A stretch of DNA of 64,000 bases from Metaclostridioides mangenotii (lineage in GTDB: Bacteria; Bacillota; Clostridia; Peptostreptococcales; Peptostreptococcaceae): contig NZ_JAGGJX010000001.1 of assembly GCF_017873185.1 (NCBI RefSeq), positions 1,178,001 through 1,242,000 on the forward strand, given 5' to 3'. How positions within the stretch are numbered: the first letter of the stretch is position 1; the number at the start of each line of letters is the position of its first letter. Below, one piece after another: positions 1-9,540 of the stretch. Position numbers and translations under genes: made by a program. Below the pieces are notes generated by a model that saw only the letters and a list, made by a program, of their open reading frames with translations, searched no databases and was not told the origin of the DNA.

Positions 1-809
1 AACCTTGTCCCAACTTTTTCCAATAAGTCTTCTTGAATTTTATGTATTTGGTCTATAGTTGTTTTTGCATTATATTTATAAAATATTTCAAGATTAGGGA
101 GGTTGTCCCTGTATTTAGTTATTCCAACTGGAACCACCGCTATACTATTTACATATGGATATAATTCGATCAAATCGTAGACAGTCCTTCTTAATTCTTC
201 TCCATCATTTACACCTGGACATAAAACAACTTGACAGTTCATAGTAATCTCAGCCTCTGCCAGTTTCTTCATGATGCCGTAAACTTTCCCGGCGAACTTA
301 TTGCTTATCATTTTTTGTCGTAACTCTGGATTTGTAGTATGAACAGAGATATTTATCGGACTAATTCTATATTTTATAATATTTTCTATATCATCATCAC
401 TCATGTTAGTTAGAGTAACAAAATTCCCCTGTAAAAATGAAAGCCTAGAATCGTCATCTTTAAAGTACAGAGTCTCTCTCATACCCTCTGGCAATTGATC
501 CACAAAGCAGAACATACACTTATTTCTGCAACTCTTTGCCATATCGATAATAGGATTTGAAAACTCAATACCAAGATCCTCATCGTAGTCTTTTTCTATT
601 TCATATAAATACAATTCCCCGTATTTATTTTCAATCTCAACCTCTAAATATTCATCACTTAATAGAAATCTGTATTCTATTATATCACGTATTGGTTGTT
701 CATTTATAGATACAAGTAAATCTCCTACTTCAATATCTAATTCTTCTGCGATACTACCTTTAGATACCTTATTTATTATATTATTAGCATTTTTTACGTT
801 TACTTCCAT
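1..809 (-). CDS. DUF512 radical-SAM protein, 3' end cut by window edge
   Basis: The frame is open from an ATG at 809 to the left edge, giving about 268 residues of a family usually near 450, so the C-terminus lies outside. Residues 1-65 look like a PDZ-like domain (SKGSIAEELDIEVGD). A cysteine cluster follows at C94, C98 and C101 (CRNKCMFCF), then VDQLPEGM and a long conserved run around FKDDDSRLSFLQGN. This is the DUF512/FeS-radical-SAM family that usually sits near der in Firmicutes; its reaction is unknown to me. The gene is followed upstream by the YIEGIA module on the same strand, but a hairpin at 931-975 separates them, so it probably has its own promoter. Confidence 0.9.
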   Translation of the reverse strand, partial: MEVNVKNANNIINKVSKGSIAEELDIEVGDLLVSINEQPIRDIIEYRFLLSDEYLEVEIENKYGELYLYEIEKDYDEDLGIEFSNPIIDMAKSCRNKCMFCFVDQLPEGMRETLYFKDDDSRLSFLQGNFVTLTNMSDDDIENIIKYRISPINISVHTTNPELRQKMISNKFAGKVYGIMKKLAEAEITMNCQVVLCPGVNDGEELRRTVYDLIELYPYVNSIAVVPVGITKYRDNLPNLEIFYKYNAKTTIDQIHKIQEDLLEKVGTR

Positions 810-930
810 CTTATTCACCACTCTTTTTATACATATCTTTTTATGTTATCATACTTCTTTATTTGACGTCAACTAGCCCTATATATATTGCCTAGTCACA
901 TTTTAATTGCAATTAAATCTATAAATAAAA

Positions 931-975
931 TTAGGTTGTACATTAGAACTAATACTCACCTAATATACAACCTAA
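931..975 (-). terminator. terminator after the YIEGIA small-partner gene
   Basis: A perfect 10-bp inverted repeat (ttaggttgta at 931-940, tacaacctaa at 966-975) with a 25-nt loop. Read on the minus strand it is followed by a T-rich run. It lies just past the stop codon of the gene ending at 987. Confidence 0.6.
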
Positions 976-986
976 ATAATATATAA

Positions 987-1187
987 TTAATGTTTTACTA
1001 CTATCAAAGTCCCATTTGTCATATCGTGCACCATTCCACCAACACACTTCGATATTAGCATCGCTTTATTTTGAAGGTCAGCTTCATCATTTGCGTAGAA
1101 AATCGGACATCCTCCACTGATTTTCATATCTTTATCAGTTGTTATTATAGCTAGCGTGTAGTCATTAATACCTATATTAGTAAACAT
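987..1187 (-). CDS. small partner protein of YIEGIA (capping-subunit family)
   Basis: A 66-residue soluble protein (MFTNIGINDYTLAIITTDKD at the start, then CPIFYANDEADLQ and a C-terminal GGMVHDMTNGTLIVV). It matches my recollection of the small protein annotated as capping complex subunit for YIEGIA. The ATG directly follows the TAG stop of the YIEGIA gene, and the ribosome site GGAGGTAAAT lies inside the end of that gene, so the two are translationally coupled. Two cysteines (in GGCP and SKCVGG) are visible. The name reflects genomic pairing; I know of no firm biochemical role. Confidence 0.75.
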   Translation of the reverse strand: MFTNIGINDYTLAIITTDKDMKISGGCPIFYANDEADLQNKAMLISKCVGGMVHDMTNGTLIVVKH

Positions 1188-2126
1188 CTAATTTACCTCC
1201 TTATTCAAAGACCCTATTTTGTAATTCTTTAGAGATAGATTTTTCCCTTTAGCTGTTTCTAGTATTGGACAAGATTTGACGGCCTCAATAACTTCTTCCA
1301 ATCCTCCATAAACCGGAATATACGCAAGAACTATACTCTCTTTTTCTGCATTTCTTCTTAAAATTGGAGTAAATGCTGGGTCATCACTATCACCATAAAG
1401 TCCGAGTCTTGAGTAAATATTAAATGCTATAGCTTGTCTTTGTCCCGAATTATAGATAATTCCTGCATTTAAATAGTCCCTATCTTTTGGAATTATTTCT
1501 ATTCCTATACCTTTATTAATATACACATCTCTATCTTGTTTTAGACCTATATTTGTTATTCCTTTTACATCTCCCACATTTAGTATCGATTCGTCGCTAA
1601 ATGTTATTGGAACTGCAACAACTTCGGCAATATCGCTAATACTTTTCCTTGTAAGAAGTTTTTTAAGCCCAAATGCCAGTGCAAGCCCCGCAACTGCACT
1701 TATAATAATACTTACTGTATCGTTAATTCCTGTCTCAACGGTTATCAATCTATTAAGCCCTACTGTTATAAACGATGTAATTATACACATGTAGTTTCTA
1801 ACTTCATAAGCTCTTGCTATCTCCTCTATAAGCGCTTCTCCTCTATCTACCAATTGGGCTGGTTCCACATTTTGAAGTGTATTTCTTCTATTTGCCCTAA
1901 CTTGTCTGAATTGTTCAGCTGCTAGTGATAAAAAAGTTATAGATGTATAAGATCTAGCGACAAGTGCCGGGACAAGAAGTGCGCCAAGCGCTGAAGCTAC
2001 GAATGCAAGTATCAGCTGAGATATCAATATATTTGGATATGTTGGGTATTGCTCTTGATCTGTGTTGAGCATTAAAATTCTCGACACTATACCGACAATA
2101 ACCCCCATATAAAATGCTAAATCCAT
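1188..2126 (-). CDS. YIEGIA family membrane protein, paralogue 1
   Basis: A 312-residue protein with an N-terminal hydrophobic helix (FYMGVIVGIVSRILML), a second around residues 35-55 (LILAFVASALGALLVPAL), and a hydrophobic pair near residues 110-160 (FITVGLNRL, IIISAVAGLALAFGLKKLL), followed by a soluble C-terminal half. The family-naming motif appears as LIEEIARAYE near residue 97. It is followed with no gap by its small partner gene. It resembles the next gene upstream (2238-3170) along the whole length: SITFLSLAAEQFRQ here corresponds to ALTFFAIAIQQFQG there, and GQRQAIAFNIYSRLG to GQRQAIIHNIFIHLG. In spore-formers the family is often near spoIVA and der. Function unknown. Confidence 0.8.
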   Translation of the reverse strand: MDLAFYMGVIVGIVSRILMLNTDQEQYPTYPNILISQLILAFVASALGALLVPALVARSYTSITFLSLAAEQFRQVRANRRNTLQNVEPAQLVDRGEALIEEIARAYEVRNYMCIITSFITVGLNRLITVETGINDTVSIIISAVAGLALAFGLKKLLTRKSISDIAEVVAVPITFSDESILNVGDVKGITNIGLKQDRDVYINKGIGIEIIPKDRDYLNAGIIYNSGQRQAIAFNIYSRLGLYGDSDDPAFTPILRRNAEKESIVLAYIPVYGGLEEVIEAVKSCPILETAKGKNLSLKNYKIGSLNKEVN

Positions 2127-2237
2127 GTAATCACTCCTATTACAAATTTTTTACTTAGATACTTAGAGTTCTAATTCGAGAATCTACAGTTATATATTTA
2201 TTAATTTTTTACTTTTCATCTAAGTTTTATTTTACTT

Positions 2238-3170
2238 TTACTTTGCTTCTGTCTTTAAATATCCTTTTTTGCCTTTTGATATTTCTAAAATAGGAGCACT
2301 TTTAGCTGATTTAATCATCTCTTCCATATCTTTTAAAATAGGAACATAAGGTATTACTATTGTTTGTTTTTTCGGGTCAACTTTTGACATTGCTACAATA
2401 TCGAATTCATCCAAGTCTTTGTCAATACCGAGATGAATAAAGATATTATGTATTATAGCCTGTCTCTGTCCAAGATCATTTATAATTCCAAACATTTCTT
2501 TATTTTTAGGTTTTATCTCAATAGCAAGTCCCTTTTCAATGTACTTCTTCTTCATATCATCAAGCCCTATATTAGTAATAACAGTATCATTTACTTTTAG
2601 AAGCGGACCATCGAAAATTATTTTAGCAGGTACTACGGTTGCAACTTCATCCAAACTCTTTCTCTTTAGATACTTTCTAAATACCAATCCTACTATTCCA
2701 CCTGCTACAATAGCCGAAATAGTGCAAACTAAGAATCCAGAATCAAATTTTCTAAATACTCCTATATAAGCAACAGATGCCGCCAAAGCAGAAAACAAAC
2801 TTATATAACTTCTCGATTCATATGTCGAAGCAATTTCCTCCACATACGCATCGCCTTTAGGAACTATCTCCTCATTGTCTGTATTTTTAAGTGTTATCCT
2901 CTCTTGATCTGCAAGCCCTTGAAACTGTTGTATTGCAATTGCAAAAAAAGTAAGCGCCGCGTACTCTTTATCTAAAATTGCAGGTAATACAATCGCTCCA
3001 AGTGCAGCGGATAGTCCAGAAGATATTATTTGTTCTAAATAATCTTGAGGTCTTGAAGGGTATTGTTTGTTTTTAACCACTAAAACTAGACCTCTACATA
3101 AAATTCCTATTACTACCGAAACTAGTAACGATTGTCTAAATACAGTGGAACTAAGTAAACTTTCTTCCAT
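2238..3170 (-). CDS. YIEGIA family membrane protein, paralogue 2
   Basis: A 310-residue protein starting at the ATG of MEESLLSSTV, chosen because AAGGAGTTGAGATA precedes it; the frame extends 20 codons further upstream without a ribosome site. Same architecture as the downstream paralogue: hydrophobic helices near residues 15-30, 40-65, 110-130 and 130-150, the motif YVEEIASTYES, then a soluble C-terminal domain (KKYIEKGLAIEIKPKNKEM). The 111-bp gap to the next gene suggests separate or weakly linked expression. Two tandem diverged copies, with one small partner gene, hint at a heteromeric complex; that is inference. Confidence 0.78.
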   Translation of the reverse strand: MEESLLSSTVFRQSLLVSVVIGILCRGLVLVVKNKQYPSRPQDYLEQIISSGLSAALGAIVLPAILDKEYAALTFFAIAIQQFQGLADQERITLKNTDNEEIVPKGDAYVEEIASTYESRSYISLFSALAASVAYIGVFRKFDSGFLVCTISAIVAGGIVGLVFRKYLKRKSLDEVATVVPAKIIFDGPLLKVNDTVITNIGLDDMKKKYIEKGLAIEIKPKNKEMFGIINDLGQRQAIIHNIFIHLGIDKDLDEFDIVAMSKVDPKKQTIVIPYVPILKDMEEMIKSAKSAPILEISKGKKGYLKTEAK

Positions 3171-3325
3171 TATCTCAACTCCTTTGTATATAGTTTGTTC
3201 AAAAAACAAAAAAAATTTCCTTTTTATCAAGGAAATTTTTTAATATTATAATTTATATGTTTTTCTATTGCTATTTATATCACTTTATTACTATTGTTTA
3301 TGATCTTAATTGTTATTTATAGTTT

Positions 3326-4618
3326 TTATTGTTTCTTTTTCATCTGTTTAGGAATACTAAACACAAATTCGCTACCTTCACCGAGTTTACTATTTACATG
3401 AACACTTCCCTGTAGTGATTTAGCTATATGCTTAGTTATCGCAAGTCCAAGTCCTGTACCTCCGACATCCCTGCTTCTAGCTTTATCTACGCGATAAAAC
3501 CTCTCAAATATTCTATCTACTTCATCTTCTGGTATTCCGACCCCATTATCTTTTACTTTTATAGATATAAAGTCGACCTCATCTTCAATTTCTACATTTA
3601 CATATCCATTATTTTGAGTGTACTTAATGGCATTATCCATCAGATTCAAGAAAACTTGTTTTAAGTAATCTCGATTTGTAGTTATAGAAAGTGTTTTATC
3701 TTCACATTCACAATTGACTTCTATATTTTTTATTTCAGCTGCATGTGATGTAATTTGTTTAATTTCGCTATATACATCGTACATTACTACCTCTTCAACC
3801 GGTACCCCGTCTTTTCCTTCTAGGAATGAAATAAATAGTATATCATCTATCAACCTCGTCAATCTGTCAGACTCTCCTTCAATAATAGATAAAAATCTGT
3901 TTCTTGTATCCTTATCAATATCTTCATTTGACTTTAAAGTCTCAACAAAACCGCTTATTGAAGTAAGTGGTGTCTTTAGCTCATGACTTACATTCGCTGC
4001 AAAATCTGTACGCATATTTTCTAGTCTTACTCTTTCTGTTATATCTTCAATATTAACAATAGAACCTATCATAACATTGCTTGAGTTTTGCAGATAAATT
4101 GGATCTTGCTTGATTTTGTAAACAATCCCTTGTTTAGTAGTGGTTTGAACTTTCTCACTCTTGTTAGATCCCATAAAGTTTAGTATTGATTTTAGAATTT
4201 GCTTTTCTTTAATAATAATATTGATATTGTAATCTTCAACTGGCAACTCTAGATCGCTTTTTATCATTCTCTTAGCTTCATCGTTTATCAACATAATATT
4301 GCCATTTATATCTATAGCGAGTATTCCATGTGAAATACTCTGTAATATGGATATAAGTTGTAAGTGTTTATTCTTAACTTCCTCAAACGCATTATCCATA
4401 TTCTTTATCATGTAATTAAAATTTCTAGTTAACTCACCTAGTTCACCTTTTGCAGATATATTTAACCTAGCGTTAAATTCTTGATTACTTACTTTTTTTG
4501 AAACTATCGTAAACTCTCTCAAATATTTTCTAAGTATTAAAGTGTATCTCAATGATAGAATCGCTACTACTACAGAAAGCATCATCACAAGAATATATAT
4601 ATTACCTAATTCTTCCAT
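3326..4618 (-). CDS. PhoR-type sensor histidine kinase without an extracellular domain
   Basis: 430 residues from the ATG of MEELGN; the upstream GTG overlaps the ribosome site AGAGGTG and is unlikely. There is one membrane segment (about 5-28), a HAMP-like linker (30-80), a PAS domain (85-195), the HisKA phospho-acceptor SHELKTPL with H212, and a HATPase with N box DNAIKYT, DNGVGIP and GGTGLGLAI. PhoR/WalK relatives normally have two membrane helices around an outer sensor loop; this one has none, so the signal is probably sensed in the membrane or by the PAS domain. It follows its response regulator by 146 bp, a gap filled with a four-fold direct repeat. Confidence 0.9.
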   Translation of the reverse strand: MEELGNIYILVMMLSVVVAILSLRYTLILRKYLREFTIVSKKVSNQEFNARLNISAKGELGELTRNFNYMIKNMDNAFEEVKNKHLQLISILQSISHGILAIDINGNIMLINDEAKRMIKSDLELPVEDYNINIIIKEKQILKSILNFMGSNKSEKVQTTTKQGIVYKIKQDPIYLQNSSNVMIGSIVNIEDITERVRLENMRTDFAANVSHELKTPLTSISGFVETLKSNEDIDKDTRNRFLSIIEGESDRLTRLIDDILFISFLEGKDGVPVEEVVMYDVYSEIKQITSHAAEIKNIEVNCECEDKTLSITTNRDYLKQVFLNLMDNAIKYTQNNGYVNVEIEDEVDFISIKVKDNGVGIPEDEVDRIFERFYRVDKARSRDVGGTGLGLAITKHIAKSLQGSVHVNSKLGEGSEFVFSIPKQMKKKQ

Positions 4619-4662
4619 ATTATACACCTCTAAATCTTATTATGACCTATTTTATAGCCAAC

Positions 4663-4747
4663 TATTGTAACTATAATATTAACTGTTATTACTACAATTT
4701 AAACTTTGTTACTATAATCTCAACCGTCGTTACTATAATTTCAACTA
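4663..4747. repeat. four direct repeats of about 21 bp between response regulator and kinase
   Basis: Four imperfect copies of a unit close to GTTACTATAATTTCAACT begin near 4667, 4686, 4708 and 4729. The last two copies differ at only a few bases; the first two are more diverged. The spacing of about 21 bp equals two turns of DNA, so all copies face one side of the helix, as expected for a protein binding array. They lie upstream of the kinase start. Confidence 0.7.
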
Positions 4748-4764
4748 CGGTAAAAAACTTATTT

Positions 4765-5457
4765 TTAGTCTATTTTATATCCTACGCCTCTTATTGTCTC
4801 TATATATCTTTCTGCTTTATTTTCATCTTCTATTTTCTTTCTTAGATATCTTATGTGTACGTCAACTGTACGAGTTTCTCCATAATACTCATATCCCCAA
4901 ATCTTATCAAGTAAATAGTTTCTAGAAAGTACTTTCCCTCTATTTTGAATAAGAAGTTTAAGGAGCTCAAACTCTTTTAATGTTAGTTCTATTTTTTCTG
5001 TTCCCTTTGTAACTTGATGTTTGTTTAAATCCAGCTCTAAATCACCTACAGATAGTATATCTTGCTCATCGCTACTTGTAGTATTGTATCTTCTTAGAAC
5101 TGAGTTTATCCTAGCCATTAATTCTTTTATACTAAATGGTTTTGTTATATAATCATCTGCACCTATATCCAGACCTTCTACCTTGTCGTTTTCCATGTTT
5201 TTAGCTGTAAGCATTATAACAGGCACGTCTTTTAAATCTTTATCGCTTCTAATTTTTTTTAGAACTTCTATTCCACTGATATTTGGCAACATCCAGTCTA
5301 GAAGAATAAGATCTGGTTTATTTTCCTTCGCTTTAATAAATCCATCAAATCCGTCGTAAGAGTAGCTTACTTCGTAGTTATCTACTTCTAAATTAAATTT
5401 CAGTAGCTCAACTATATATTTCTCATCGTCTATTACAAGCACTTTATTATTTTTCAT
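4765..5457 (-). CDS. PhoP/OmpR-type response regulator
   Basis: 230 residues: receiver domain 1-120 with acidic pocket DDEKY and phospho-acceptor D54 (LILLDWMLPN), the switch region MLTAKNM and ITKPF, then an OmpR winged-helix domain (130-230) with ELTLKEFELLKLL and the DNA-contacting VDVHIRYLRKKIE. The ATG is preceded by AGGAGGATCAAAACGA. It lies 14 bp after pgeF, so it may be co-transcribed with nrdR and pgeF. It is most like PhoP/PhoB of Firmicutes; phosphate as the signal is not shown by the sequence. Confidence 0.93.
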   Translation of the reverse strand: MKNNKVLVIDDEKYIVELLKFNLEVDNYEVSYSYDGFDGFIKAKENKPDLILLDWMLPNISGIEVLKKIRSDKDLKDVPVIMLTAKNMENDKVEGLDIGADDYITKPFSIKELMARINSVLRRYNTTSSDEQDILSVGDLELDLNKHQVTKGTEKIELTLKEFELLKLLIQNRGKVLSRNYLLDKIWGYEYYGETRTVDVHIRYLRKKIEDENKAERYIETIRGVGYKID

Positions 5458-5471
5458 TCGTTTTGATCCTC

Positions 5472-6191
5472 CTATTTTATCTCTAGTATTGTACCAATTC
5501 TTCCTAAAGTTTTGTCGTCTTTTCTATAAGAATAAAATTCATCCGATCTACAACTTGTGCAAAGATTCATATCGTGAATATTTTCCTCTTTAACTCCACT
5601 ATTTTTAAGTATAGATTTGTTAACTGACCATAAATTTAAAAATACACTTTCATCGTGACTTTCGTATATATTATCGGTAGTTTTTTCAAATCTATCAACG
5701 AATTTATCTATTAAATCTTTTGATACCTCGTAACAGCATGGTCCTATCGATGGACCTATAATACATACAAGGTCCTCAGGCTTCGAATTATATAGCTCCT
5801 GCATCTTTTCTATAGTCTTCATAGATATTTGTTCATAAGTGCCTCTCCAACCCGCGTGAACAAGTCCTATCGCCTTATTTACATTATCTATAATTGATAT
5901 AGGTACGCAGTCCGCTGTAAATATTAAAAGCGGTACATTTTTTAAATTTGTAACAAGTGCATCTCCTTCTTCTTTATCACAAATACTACTTTCATCCACT
6001 ACATTGACTATATCAGAATGTATTTGGATATTACTAGTCATATTTTCGAAAGTGAAACCACATCCGTCACATACATTTTTCATATCTTCTTTTAATTTTG
6101 CATCTAGGCTTTTATAAGTTACGGCTAAATTAAAAGAATCGCTTATTTCATCAATATAGTTTATGTTAATATAATCTTTCACTTTAGTCAC
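5472..6191 (-). CDS. pgeF: purine nucleoside phosphorylase / LACC1-type laccase-domain protein
   Basis: 239 residues of the YfiH/PgeF (LACC1) family, multi-copper-oxidase-like fold enzymes that act on purine nucleosides. Family marks: [23 protein letters not shown], with the metal-binding cysteine in TADC, the histidine in [11 protein letters not shown] and the cysteine in [12 protein letters not shown]. The start is GTG at 6191, overlapping the 3' end of nrdR by 8 bp, with AAAAGG as a ribosome site, so translation is coupled to nrdR. The length is normal for the family. Confidence 0.9.
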   Translation of the reverse strand: MTKVKDYININYIDEISDSFNLAVTYKSLDAKLKEDMKNVCDGCGFTFENMTSNIQIHSDIVNVVDESSICDKEEGDALVTNLKNVPLLIFTADCVPISIIDNVNKAIGLVHAGWRGTYEQISMKTIEKMQELYNSKPEDLVCIIGPSIGPCCYEVSKDLIDKFVDRFEKTTDNIYESHDESVFLNLWSVNKSILKNSGVKEENIHDMNLCTSCRSDEFYSYRKDDKTLGRIGTILEIK

Positions 6192-6642
6192 CCTTTTCTG
6201 TTAATATTGTTTCCAGTTCATTTACAAATGTATTTATATCTTTGAACTGCCTATAAACTGATGCAAATCTTACATAAGCTACTTCATCCAAGTTTTTAAG
6301 TTGATCCATAACCATCTCGCCTATTTCTGTCGCTTCGATCTCTTCAACAAAACCTTTGTTGAGTTCGTTTTCAATATTATTGACTACACCATCAATACTG
6401 TCTATTGATATAGGTCTTTTTTCACACGCTCTTAGGATTCCATATTTGATCTTGTCTCTATCAAAAGGCTGTCTACTTTTATCTTTCTTGATTACCATTA
6501 GAGGTGTAAGTTCTATTTTTTCATAAGTTGTAAATCTTTTTTTGCAACTTTCACATTCTCTTCTTCGTCTTATTGACTTAGGATCTGTATGTCTAGAATC
6601 TATTACTTTTGATTCTTTGTATTTACAGTAAGGACATTGCAT
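6184..6642 (-). CDS. nrdR: transcriptional repressor of ribonucleotide reductase genes
   Basis: 152 residues. The N-terminal zinc ribbon has CPYC at residues 3-6 and [12 protein letters not shown] near 30, followed by an ATP-cone ([16 protein letters not shown], then [11 protein letters not shown]). NrdR binds ATP or dATP and represses nrd operons; no nrd genes are in view. Ribosome site GAGGAGGAAACCA. It heads a tight run with pgeF, as is common in clostridia. The length and all four zinc-ribbon cysteines are standard. Confidence 0.96.
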   Translation of the reverse strand: MQCPYCKYKESKVIDSRHTDPKSIRRRRECESCKKRFTTYEKIELTPLMVIKKDKSRQPFDRDKIKYGILRACEKRPISIDSIDGVVNNIENELNKGFVEEIEATEIGEMVMDQLKNLDEVAYVRFASVYRQFKDINTFVNELETILTEKGD

Positions 6643-6661
6643 TGGTTTCCTCCTCAGTTAA

Positions 6662-6925
6662 TTAAATTTCTAATTCATCGAGGCTAAGTTCAGAGCCTAT
6701 ATTTACTATTATTGTATCACATCCTATTTTAAGTATGTCATGCCAGAAAATAACTTCTTCAGCTCCACCTCTTGAAAAAAAACTTCTGCTATCATCGCCA
6801 TAAATAGTAAATGATACTATCTTTCCTTCGTACACATCCATATCTATGTCTGTAATATATCCTAGTCTTTTTCCATTTTTAACATTTATTACTTCCTTCT
6901 CCATTATATCAGATACTCTAATCAT
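6662..6925 (-). CDS. YlmC/YmxH-family PRC-barrel sporulation protein
   Basis: 87 residues from the ATG of MIRVSDIMEKEVINV, with GGAAGGGTGAG upstream; a longer frame adds 14 residues without a ribosome site. PRC-barrel marks are visible: NGKRLGYITDIDMDVYEGKI and VSFTIYG, then WHDILKIGCDTIIV. Family members often follow sigG in spore-formers; the exact role is unknown. It lies 19 bp before nrdR on the same strand and after the sigG terminator. Confidence 0.85.
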   Translation of the reverse strand: MIRVSDIMEKEVINVKNGKRLGYITDIDMDVYEGKIVSFTIYGDDSRSFFSRGGAEEVIFWHDILKIGCDTIIVNIGSELSLDELEI

Positions 6926-6967
6926 ATTATACTCACCCTTCCTATAAAAATAAATATGTACTAGCAT

Positions 6968-6995
6968 AAAAAAAAATGACCTTTTCAGGTCATTT
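6968..6995 (-). terminator. terminator of sigG
   Basis: A 9-bp perfect stem (aaatgacct 6974-6982, aggtcattt 6987-6995) with a 4-nt loop. On the minus strand it is followed by a run of eight or nine T. It is about 70 bp past the sigG stop. Confidence 0.85.
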
Positions 6996-7067
6996 CTTGT
7001 TCATAAAATTATTTTCTACATTTTCAATCTATTTTTACGTTATTTTTCTATGCTTTTCATCAATTAT

Positions 7068-7841
7068 TTAGACGTACTTTCGCATATTTTTAAGTGCGTT
7101 TTTCTCAATACGAGATACTTGAGCTTGCGATATTCCAATCTCATCAGCGACCTCTATTTGAGTACGCCCTTTATAGAATCTCAAATCTAGAACTAACTTC
7201 TCTCTGCTATTCAATTTTTTTATGGCTTCTTTTAATGAAATTTCCTGAAGCCAATTTTCATCTGTATCTTTTTTATCTTGAACTTGATCCATTACATAAA
7301 TTGCATCTCCATTGTCCTGATATACTGGATCAAATAGCGAAATAGGATCTTGTATAGCATCAAGTGCCATAACAACATATTCAACTTCCAGCTCTAATTC
7401 TTTTGCTATCTCTGTAACTGTCGGTTCTTTTGAATTTTCACTTATCAATCTTTCTCTAACTTGAAGTGCTTTATATGCTGTGTCCTTTAAAGACCTACTG
7501 ACTCTTATCGGATTGTTATCTCTTAGATATCGTCTTATCTCACCTATAATCATAGGTACTGCATAAGTGGAAAATCTGACGTTTTGACTTAAATCGAAAT
7601 TGTCTATGGATTTTATTAATCCAATGCAACCAATTTGAAACAAATCATCTATATTTTCGCCTCTGTTGTTGAATTTCTTTATAACACTAAGAACTAATCG
7701 CAAATTTCCCCTTACAAAGACTCTTCTTGCCTCTTTATCTCCATTTTTTATTTTTACAAGAAGTTCATTCATTTCCTTATTTTTAAGAACTGGAAGCTCG
7801 GATGTGTTGACACCGCATATCTCAACCTTATTAACTTTCAT
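7068..7841 (-). CDS. sigG: forespore sigma factor G
   Basis: 257 residues of sigma-70 type. The N-terminus MKVNKVEICGVNTSELPVL is typical of SigG, followed by region 2 (NLRLVLSVIKKF, DDLFQIGCIGLIKSIDNFD, VRFSTYAVPMIIGEIRRYL), region 3 and region 4 (GRTQIEVADEIGISQAQVSR). SigG drives late forespore genes after engulfment. Ribosome site AGAGAGGACTGAAATAA. It follows sigE after an 88-bp gap, enough for its own promoter; I could not place a convincing forespore-type promoter by eye. Confidence 0.97.
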   Translation of the reverse strand: MKVNKVEICGVNTSELPVLKNKEMNELLVKIKNGDKEARRVFVRGNLRLVLSVIKKFNNRGENIDDLFQIGCIGLIKSIDNFDLSQNVRFSTYAVPMIIGEIRRYLRDNNPIRVSRSLKDTAYKALQVRERLISENSKEPTVTEIAKELELEVEYVVMALDAIQDPISLFDPVYQDNGDAIYVMDQVQDKKDTDENWLQEISLKEAIKKLNSREKLVLDLRFYKGRTQIEVADEIGISQAQVSRIEKNALKNMRKYV

Positions 7842-7929
7842 TTATTTCAGTCCTCTCTTAAAAGTATTACTTAATGAAATTATTTACATTTCCCAATTTT
7901 TTATACTTTTAAAAGATATTTATTTCTTT

Positions 7930-8652
7930 TTATACAAATTTTTTCATCTCTTTCTGTAATCTGGAGATTATTTTCTTTTCTAGTCTAGATATGTAGGACT
8001 GAGATATACCAAGCATTCCAGCTACTTCTTTTTGTGTTTTTTCATTACCTTTATCTATTAAACCAAATCTTAATTCCATAATCTGCTTTTCCCTGTCGTT
8101 TAATCGATCTAGAGCCATAAGAAGCAAGTCTCTATCTATCTCTTCTTCGATAATTTTGTATATTTCATCATTATCTGTTCCGAGCACATCTGACAAAAGA
8201 AGCTCGTTGCCATCTAAATCTACATTTAACGGCTCATCGAATGATACCTCTGTCTTTTTCTTGTTGTTTTTTCTAAGGTACATAAGTATTTCGTTTTCAA
8301 TACATCTAGACGCATATGTAGCGAGTTTGATGTTTTTATTGAGTTTAAAAGTATTTACAGCCTTTATTAGACCAATTGTACCTATAGATATCAAGTCCTC
8401 TACATCTATGCCCGTATTTTCAAATTTTCTAGATATGTATACGACTAATCTTAGATTTCTTTCGATCAATATAGACTTTACACTTTCGTCATTTTCTAAT
8501 TTTTTTAATAGTTCAATTTCTTCATGCGCTTTTAATGGTGGAGGAAGTATGTTTGCTCCACCCATATAGTAAACTCCTTTGGGCTTGATTATCTTTAGCT
8601 TAATTCCTATCTTTAGTATCACATTCATTATTTTTTCTTTTAATCTAAACAT
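7930..8652 (-). CDS. sigE: pro-sigma factor E, mother-cell specific
   Basis: 240 residues. The first ~30 residues form the amphipathic, membrane-binding pro-sequence ([20 protein letters not shown]) that SpoIIGA cleaves, followed by the mature start around [13 protein letters not shown]. Region 2 ([28 protein letters not shown]) and region 4 ([20 protein letters not shown]) are intact. Ribosome site GGGGGAAAGAG. It lies 16 bp after spoIIGA, its dedicated protease, in the standard spoIIG operon. Confidence 0.97.
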   Translation of the reverse strand: MFRLKEKIMNVILKIGIKLKIIKPKGVYYMGGANILPPPLKAHEEIELLKKLENDESVKSILIERNLRLVVYISRKFENTGIDVEDLISIGTIGLIKAVNTFKLNKNIKLATYASRCIENEILMYLRKNNKKKTEVSFDEPLNVDLDGNELLLSDVLGTDNDEIYKIIEEEIDRDLLLMALDRLNDREKQIMELRFGLIDKGNEKTQKEVAGMLGISQSYISRLEKKIISRLQKEMKKFV

Positions 8653-8668
8653 CTCTTTCCCCCTATAA

Positions 8669-9511
8669 TTAAATATTTGGTAATAAAGTTGGGCTCATTA
8701 TAGCTTTGTAATCAGATTCTTCTAAGTCTGCAATTCCTAGGACTATATCTCCGACTTTTTGGTCATCAACTTCAATATAATCAGCCTTAAATCCAAGTAC
8801 TATTTTTGATTCTGAGCTTCCTGCATGTTTGTAAGGTATTAACCTAACTTTTTTTGAGATCTCTTTGTCCAAATCTCGGATTACTTCTTCTGCTCTTTCG
8901 ATATCTAGGTCAGCATAGTCTACACCCATTAAAAAACTAGGCATCATATTTTTAACGACACTTGCATCCACCATAACAACCTCACTCTTACTAAAAGGAT
9001 CTTTAAGCATATTTCCGCTGTCTACTAAAGCCTTACAGTCAAATTCATTGTCAAATATTTTTATCCTTATGCTTTTAGTCAAATTGTCGATATACTTGAT
9101 CATCTTGATATCCTTGTAAATATGTTTAAGAAGTTCGCAGCTTGCATAAGCGCATACTATTAAAAATGATATCTTCATATGGCTTATACCAGTAAAATAA
9201 ATAATAAAATATGTAGTCCCAGAAATAAATACATTCACCAAATAAAATACTAAAGATGTCTTAATAAAGTCTCTTTTACCGTAGTGCTTAAATGATACAA
9301 AAATAATAAATGTCATAAGTAGAACTTTAAATGGTATTGTGAAAAGAATGCCAAGTGAAGGATACAGGTATGCAACTGCATATATTGCTCCTAAAGACGC
9401 TCCTAGTATTTTATTTTTTAGGGAATTATATTTTTTAGTAAGAATAGATGTACAACTTATAATAATATAATTTACTATAAGGTTTTCTAAAACATAGTAC
9501 TCAAAATACAT
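8669..9511 (-). CDS. spoIIGA: sporulation sigma-E factor processing peptidase
   Basis: 280 residues from the ATG of [11 protein letters not shown], chosen because the upstream ATG touches the GGGG ribosome site. The N-terminal half has about five membrane helices ([63 protein letters not shown]). The C-terminal half is the retropepsin-like protease domain with the catalytic Asp in [11 protein letters not shown] (about residue 167). It is inserted in the septum and activates pro-SigE when SpoIIR signals. A Spo0A-like promoter lies upstream. Confidence 0.95.
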   Translation of the reverse strand: MYFEYYVLENLIVNYIIISCTSILTKKYNSLKNKILGASLGAIYAVAYLYPSLGILFTIPFKVLLMTFIIFVSFKHYGKRDFIKTSLVFYLVNVFISGTTYFIIYFTGISHMKISFLIVCAYASCELLKHIYKDIKMIKYIDNLTKSIRIKIFDNEFDCKALVDSGNMLKDPFSKSEVVMVDASVVKNMMPSFLMGVDYADLDIERAEEVIRDLDKEISKKVRLIPYKHAGSSESKIVLGFKADYIEVDDQKVGDIVLGIADLEESDYKAIMSPTLLPNI

Positions 9512-9540
9512 TTGTTTCATCCCCTTTTTTCCATAAATCC

